Source of the DNA: Pseudonocardia sp. TRM90224 | GTDB taxonomy: Bacteria; Actinomycetota; Actinomycetes; Mycobacteriales; Pseudonocardiaceae | Assembly: GCF_021245725.1 (NCBI RefSeq) | Contig: NZ_JAJGSX010000016.1 | Coordinates: forward strand, 62,001 to 126,000 | Length of the DNA stretch: 64,000 nucleotides | Direction of reading: 5' to 3' | Notes under the pieces: model-generated | Told to the model about the DNA's origin: nothing | Database searches by the model: none | Seen by the model: the letters and a program-made list of their open reading frames with translations, nothing else | Part shown: piece by piece, positions 59,912-64,000 of the stretch | How positions within the stretch are numbered: the stretch's first letter is position 1 | Layout: each line of letters opens with the position of its first letter | Position numbers and translations under genes: made by a program

Positions 59912-61188
59912 TGGCGGCCACGGGGGAGCGGCCGCGGGCCGCGGTCGTCGTCACCGGGAGCGAGCTGCTCACGGGGGTGATCGCCGACCGGAACGGGCCA
60001 TGGGTCGCGGCCGAGCTCAGCCGGCTCGGGTTCGAGGTCGCGCACCTGCTCGTCGTCGGCGACCGGCCGGACGACCTGACCACCGCGCTGCGGTTCGTTG
60101 CCGACGCCGGGGTCGAGCTGATCGTCACCAGCGGCGGGCTCGGCCCGACTGCCGACGACCTGACCGCGGAGGTCGTCGCCCGGTTCGCGGGCCTGGAGAT
60201 GGAGCTCGACGAGGGCATGTACGCCCACATCGCGGAGATCCTCGCCGCGTGGGCGAAGCGGACGGGCTTCGACGGGCCCGCGCTCGACGCGTCGAACCGC
60301 AAGCAGGCGATGGTGCCGCGCGGCGCGGTCGCGCTGCCGCCGGTCGGGACCGCGCCCGGGCTCGTCGTGCCGCGCGCGGGCGGGCCGCTGGTCGTCGTGC
60401 TGCCCGGCCCGCCGCGCGAGCTGCAGGGCATGTGGCCCGCGGCGCTCGACGCAGCACCGATGCGGGAGCTGCTCGCCGGCGTCCCCGCTGCCGAGCCGCG
60501 CCTGCTGCGGTTCTACGGCCTGCCCGAGTCGGAGATCGCCGCGACGTTGCGCGAGCTGGGCGAACCAGCGGGCGTCGAGGTGACGACCTGCCTGCGCCGA
60601 TCCGAGCTGGAGGTCGACATCCGGCCGCGGCCCGGCACGGAGGGCGCCGCGGCGGCGCTGGCCGACGCGGTCGCCGACCGGCACTCGAAGCACCTGCTCA
60701 GCACCGACGGGAGCAGCACCGACGAGCTGGTCGCCCGCGGGCTGCTGGCGGCCGGCGCGATGGTCGCGACCGGTGAGTCGTGCACCGGCGGCATGCTCGC
60801 GTCGCGACTGGTCGACCGGGCGGGGTCGTCGGAGTACGTCGCCGGCGGGGTGGTCGCCTACTCGAACGAGGCCAAAACGGCGCTGCTGAACGTCCCCGCC
60901 GAGATGATCGCCGAGCACGGCGCCGTCTCGCCGGAGGTGGCCCTGGCGCTCGCCGACGGCGCCCGCGCCAAGTTCGGCGCGACCGTCGGCGTCGGGATCA
61001 CGGGCGTCGCGGGCCCGACGGGCGGGTCGCCGGACAAGCCGGTCGGGCACGTCTGCTTCTGCGTGACCACCAGCAGCGGCGAGGTGATCGCCCGCACCGT
61101 CCGGCTGCCGGGCAACCGCACCGACATCAGGGAACGCGCGACGGACGTCGCGATGCACCTGATCCTGCGCGCGACCCAGCGCCTCTGA
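59911..61188 (+). CDS. cinA: CinA-family protein (molybdopterin-binding and NMN deamidase domains)
   Basis: A 425-residue CinA: N-terminal COG1058 domain (VVVTGSELLTGVIADRNGPW, VTSGGLGPTADDLTAEVVAR, PRGAVALPPVGTAPGLVVP) and C-terminal NMN deamidase domain (MVATGESCTGGMLASRLVDR, VGITGVAGPTGGSPDKPVGH). It is involved in pyridine nucleotide cycling and cleans up NMN made by DNA ligase, so it complements pncA/pncB at 23.5-25.3 kb. Its last codons (CGC CTC TGA) are the first unit of a 14-base tandem repeat. Confidence 0.94.
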   Translation: MAATGERPRAAVVVTGSELLTGVIADRNGPWVAAELSRLGFEVAHLLVVGDRPDDLTTALRFVADAGVELIVTSGGLGPTADDLTAEVVARFAGLEMELDEGMYAHIAEILAAWAKRTGFDGPALDASNRKQAMVPRGAVALPPVGTAPGLVVPRAGGPLVVVLPGPPRELQGMWPAALDAAPMRELLAGVPAAEPRLLRFYGLPESEIAATLRELGEPAGVEVTTCLRRSELEVDIRPRPGTEGAAAALADAVADRHSKHLLSTDGSSTDELVARGLLAAGAMVATGESCTGGMLASRLVDRAGSSEYVAGGVVAYSNEAKTALLNVPAEMIAEHGAVSPEVALALADGARAKFGATVGVGITGVAGPTGGSPDKPVGHVCFCVTTSSGEVIARTVRLPGNRTDIRERATDVAMHLILRATQRL

Positions 61189-61246
61189 CCCGGCGCCTCT
61201 GACCCGGCGCCTCTGACCCGGCGCCTCTGACCCGGCGCCTCTGACC
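61179..61246. repeat. 14-base tandem repeat, about five copies
   Basis: The unit GGCGCCTCTGACCC is repeated about five times; the first copy (AGCGCCTCTGACCC) covers the last codons and stop of cinA. Each unit would again give Arg-Leu-stop in the same phase shift. It looks like recent slippage amplification of the gene end and runs up to a terminator hairpin. Confidence 0.85.
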
Positions 61247-61285
61247 GCGGGGTCCTCGCGGAGCCGTGCTCTGCGAGGACCCCGC
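61247..61285. terminator. Bidirectional terminator between cinA and sod
   Basis: Perfect 13-bp stem GCGGGGTCCTCGC / GCGAGGACCCCGC with a 13-base loop between convergent genes. It can serve both strands. There is no long U-tract. Confidence 0.75.
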
Positions 61286-61292
61286 ACGGTGG

Positions 61293-61883
61293 TCACGAGG
61301 AGAAGCGCTGCTCCGCGTCGGCCCAGTTGACGACGTTCCACCACGCCTTGACGTACTCCGGCTTCACGTTCTTGTACTGCAGGTAGAACGCGTGCTCCCA
61401 CATGTCGAGCATGACGACGGGGACGAGGCCGATCGGCACGTTGGCCTGCTGGTCGTACAGCTGGACGATGTGCAGCCGCTGCGCGACGGGATCCTTGGCC
61501 AGGATCGCCCAGCCGGAGCCCTGGATCGTCGTCGCGGTGGCGGTGAACTGGCCCTGGAACGCGTCGAACGAGCCGAACTGGTCGTCGATCGCCGCCGCCA
61601 GGTCGCCCGTCGGCTTGCCGCCGCCGTCGGGGGAGAGGTTGTTCCAGAACACGGAGTGGTTGATGTGCCCGCCAAGGTTGAAGGCGAGCGCCTTCTCCAA
61701 ACCGACGATCGCGCCGAAGTCGCCCTTCTCGCGGGCGGCGGCGAGCTTCTCCAGCGTGTCGTTGAGACCGTTGACGTAGGTCTGGTGGTGCTTGGAGTGG
61801 TGCAGCTCCATGATCTCGGCGGCGATGTGCGGCGCGAGTGCGCCGTAGTCGTAGGGGAGATCGGGAAGCGAGTACTCGGCCAC
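61293..61883 (-). CDS. sodA: Superoxide dismutase (Fe/Mn family)
   Basis: A 196-residue Fe/Mn superoxide dismutase. Metal ligands: His in MELHHSKHHQTYVNGLNDTL, His in GGHINHSVFWNNLSP, Asp and His in LDMWEHAFYLQYKN. It converts superoxide to O2 and H2O2. The Mn/Fe preference cannot be decided here; the symbol follows the usual actinobacterial name. GTG 61883 is preceded by AGGAGGA; a longer frame upstream is not family-like. Confidence 0.95.
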   Translation of the reverse strand: MAEYSLPDLPYDYGALAPHIAAEIMELHHSKHHQTYVNGLNDTLEKLAAAREKGDFGAIVGLEKALAFNLGGHINHSVFWNNLSPDGGGKPTGDLAAAIDDQFGSFDAFQGQFTATATTIQGSGWAILAKDPVAQRLHIVQLYDQQANVPIGLVPVVMLDMWEHAFYLQYKNVKPEYVKAWWNVVNWADAEQRFSS

Positions 61884-61992
61884 GAGTTCCTCCTGCTTGC
61901 TGCTGTGGATCTGCTGTGCGAATCGCTGGCAACAGCGATACTTCCGCAACAGTGCGCGGGATGCATGTGTGGGGTCCGGCACTCTGTGGCTC

Positions 61993-62022
61993 TTGCAACT
62001 TATTGGCAATTGCGTCTAGCGT
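61993..62022 (+). promoter_or_regulatory. Promoter of the substrate-binding protein gene
   Basis: TTGCAA (61993-61998) and TAGCGT (62017-62022), 18 bases apart, with the GTG start 6 bases after the -10 box. It is one of the clearest examples here of the leaderless layout, with a recognisable -35 element. Confidence 0.6.
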
Positions 62023-62028
62023 CCGGCC

Positions 62029-63609
62029 GTGATCCGTCGTGCCGTCCTCGCGGTCTGCCTCCTGCTCGTCACAGCATGTTCGGTACCGACCGCCCCGGGG
62101 GGTGCGACAGGCAGCGGCGACGGCAGCTCGATGGTGCTCGCCGACGGGTTCGAACCGGAGAGCCTGCACCCGCTGCTCGGTTACGGCACCGAGGGCGCCT
62201 CCAAGATCTTCGACGGGCTCGTCGCGCACGATGCGCAGCGGACGTTGCAGCCCGTGCTGGCGGCGAAGCTGCCCGAGCGCGCGCCCGACGCGCTGACCTG
62301 GACCGTACCGCTGCGCGCCGGCGTGACCTTCCACGACGGCAGCACGTTCGACGCCGACGACGTCGTCGCGACCTACCGAGCGCTGCTCGACCCCGCCTAC
62401 GCGTCGTCGATCCGCTCCGACTTCACGACCATCGCGCGGGTCGAGAAGATCGACGCGCAGACCGTCCGGTTCACCACCACCCGGCCCGACGCCGCGTTCC
62501 TGCACCGCCTGACGCTGGGCATCGTCCCGGCCGAGAGCGTTGCGACGCCGGCACCCGCCGCCGACTCGCCCTTCGGCACCGCGCCGGTCGGCACCGGTCC
62601 CTACCGCTTGGGCGAGTGGCGCAAGGGCAGGTCGATGCGGCTCGTCGCGAACGACGGCTACTTCGGCGGCGCGCCGGCCGTCAAGGAGATCACCGTCGTC
62701 TTCGCGGTCGACGACAACACCCGCGCGCAGCGGCTGAGCTCCGGCGAGTTCGACGGCACAGTGCTGCCGCCCGCGCTCGCCGCGACGTTCCAGGGCTCGG
62801 AGTACACCGTGCTCGACCACCCGAGCGCCGATTACCGGACGATCACGCTGCCCACGGCGCACCCCGTCACCGGCGATCCCGCGGTCCGGCTCGCGCTCAA
62901 CTTCGCCGTCGACCGGCAAGGCATGATCGACGCGCTCTTCGCCGGCAAGGGCGCCCCGGCGTCGACGCCGATCCCCGAGGTGCTGACCGAGTACGCCGAG
63001 CCTGCGGCGCAGTTCCGGTTCGACCGCGCCGAGGCCGAGCGCATCCTCGACGCAGCAGGTTGGCTGCGCGGCCCCGACGGGACCAGGGCGCGCGGCGGCG
63101 TGCCGGCCCGGTTCACGCTGATGTACGCGGCGACCGACTCGATCCGCCGCGACTTCGCGCAGGCCTTCACGTCCGACGCGCGCGCGGTCGGGGTCGACGT
63201 CGCGCTGGAAGGGCTCGGCTGGGAGGCCATCGAGCCGCGGATGGGCGCCGACGCGCTCGTGCTTGGTGGCGGCAGCCCGTTCGACCCCGACATCGTCAGC
63301 TACCCGCTGCTGCACAGCTCGTACGCCGGCGACGGGTTCAACAACCCGGCGTCCTATGTCAACCCGGCCGTCGACGCCGCGCTGGACAAGGCGCGCGAGG
63401 CCGTCGACCCCGCCGCGCGGGTAGCGGCGGTGAAGGAGTGGCAGCGCGCCTACGCGGCTGCGCCGGGCTTCGTCTTCCTGGCCTTCCTCGACCACTCCTA
63501 CCTGGTCAGGGACCGGTGGGACGGCTACCAGCAGGCAGTCGACCCACACTCGCACGGCACCACCTGGGGGCCGTGGTGGAACGTCGAGGACTGGACCCCG
63601 CGGCCGTGA
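62029..63609 (+). CDS. Peptide/nickel-type ABC transporter substrate-binding lipoprotein
   Basis: A 526-residue SBP_bac_5 family protein with a lipoprotein signal (RRAVLAVCLLLVTACSVP; lipobox LVTAC). It has LRAGVTFHDGSTFDADDVVA, FGTAPVGTGPYRLGEWRKG, VRLALNFAVDRQGMIDALF and GDGFNNPASYVNPAVDAAL. It captures peptides or related solutes outside the membrane and feeds the DppB-like permease that overlaps its stop by 4 bases. Confidence 0.93.
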   Translation: MIRRAVLAVCLLLVTACSVPTAPGGATGSGDGSSMVLADGFEPESLHPLLGYGTEGASKIFDGLVAHDAQRTLQPVLAAKLPERAPDALTWTVPLRAGVTFHDGSTFDADDVVATYRALLDPAYASSIRSDFTTIARVEKIDAQTVRFTTTRPDAAFLHRLTLGIVPAESVATPAPAADSPFGTAPVGTGPYRLGEWRKGRSMRLVANDGYFGGAPAVKEITVVFAVDDNTRAQRLSSGEFDGTVLPPALAATFQGSEYTVLDHPSADYRTITLPTAHPVTGDPAVRLALNFAVDRQGMIDALFAGKGAPASTPIPEVLTEYAEPAAQFRFDRAEAERILDAAGWLRGPDGTRARGGVPARFTLMYAATDSIRRDFAQAFTSDARAVGVDVALEGLGWEAIEPRMGADALVLGGGSPFDPDIVSYPLLHSSYAGDGFNNPASYVNPAVDAALDKAREAVDPAARVAAVKEWQRAYAAAPGFVFLAFLDHSYLVRDRWDGYQQAVDPHSHGTTWGPWWNVEDWTPRP

Positions 63610-64000
63610 GCCGGGAGCTCGGCGCGCTCGTGCTGCGCCGCCTCGCGTTTGCGGTGCCGGTGCTGGTGATCGTCGCCATCGGGGTGTTCCTGCTCGCGGC
63701 GTCCTCGCCGTTCGACCCGATCTACCAGTACTACGGCGTGGACGTCTTCACAGCGACGGACGCCGATCTCGCCGCCACGAGGGCCCGGCTCGGGCTCGAC
63801 GACGGCGTGTTCCAGCAACTGGGCAGGTGGCTCTCCGGGGTGCTGTCGGGGGATCTCGGAAGCAGCCGCTCGTTCCGGCAGCCGGTCGGCGAGGTGATCG
63901 CCGAGCGGCTGCCGTGGACGATCCTGCTGGTCACGGTCGGACTGCTGGTGGCGCTCCTGCTCGCGCTGGTCGCCGGCACGGTCGCGGCCTGGCGGCAGGG
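63606..64000 (+). CDS. ABC transporter permease, DppB type (3' end outside window)
   Basis: The first ~131 residues of a DppB/OppB-type permease. It has an N-terminal helix (LAFAVPVLVIVAIGVFLLA), the extracellular loop LGLDDGVFQQLGRWLSGVLS, GDLGSSRSFRQPVGEVIAER and a second helix (WTILLVTVGLLVALLLALVA). The GTG at 63606 overlaps the stop of the binding protein. Further components are expected beyond the right edge. Confidence 0.9.
   Translation, partial: MSRELGALVLRRLAFAVPVLVIVAIGVFLLAASSPFDPIYQYYGVDVFTATDADLAATRARLGLDDGVFQQLGRWLSGVLSGDLGSSRSFRQPVGEVIAERLPWTILLVTVGLLVALLLALVAGTVAAWRQ

Noticed and set aside
59755..63555. 1266-codon open frame on the minus strand
   Set aside because: It covers cinA, sod and the binding-protein gene on mostly the other strand and has low-complexity composition.

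Overview
This window is high-GC, densely packed actinobacterial chromosome. It carries a WhiB protein, a SigF/RsbW pair with two STAS antagonists, the mec-cysO-cysM cysteine route, and many GTG starts with a TANNNT box 5-8 bases upstream and no Shine-Dalgarno. I infer Pseudonocardiaceae (Pseudonocardia-like); no single gene proves the genus.

Layout. 1-5 kb: end of a GH4 6-phospho-glucosidase, a BadF-type sugar kinase and a large LuxR-type ATPase regulator. 5-13 kb: multicopper oxidase, TetR/SDR pair, F420-type oxidoreductase with a divergent MerR regulator, PIG-L deacetylase, then a lower-GC unit (11.2-12.8 kb) of one secreted protein and two paralogous unknown proteins. 13-20 kb: a frameshifted AbiEi/DUF559-like gene, fetB, ctaD, serB, a Pth2-like gene and a SEC-C protein. 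20.4-35 kb: a block collinear with Mycobacterium tuberculosis dinG-rdgB (dinG, pncA/pncB, clpS, DUF2017, mec, cysO, cysM, rhomboid, murI, Rv1339-type phosphodiesterase, rph, rdgB), interrupted by an ArsR/MFS cassette and two membrane proteins. 35-40 kb: a class I tRNA with a UAG anticodon overlapped by the end of an HNH endonuclease gene, MerR/methyltransferase, Bcp and a ferredoxin reductase. 40-48.7 kb: sigF-rsbW, whiB, STAS, and selA, selB, selD around a DivIVA-like gene. 49-58 kb: cysteine desulfhydrase, PhoX-like protein, two PH-domain membrane proteins, amidase, MFS exporter, and selC (tRNA-Sec), which completes the selenocysteine set. 58-64 kb: STAS, thioesterase, patatin, cinA, superoxide dismutase and the start of a peptide ABC importer.

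The most unusual feature is a set of long imperfect palindromes placed just after stop codons. I count four families with 2-3 copies each in this window (A: 3, B: 2, C: 3, D: 3) plus singletons, some with conserved loops. A 149-base hairpin at 5003-5151 has mismatches that become G-U pairs only when read from the minus strand, so it may be a structured RNA. Other points worth checking are the HNH-tRNA overlap and the secreted-protein/tandem-paralogue unit.
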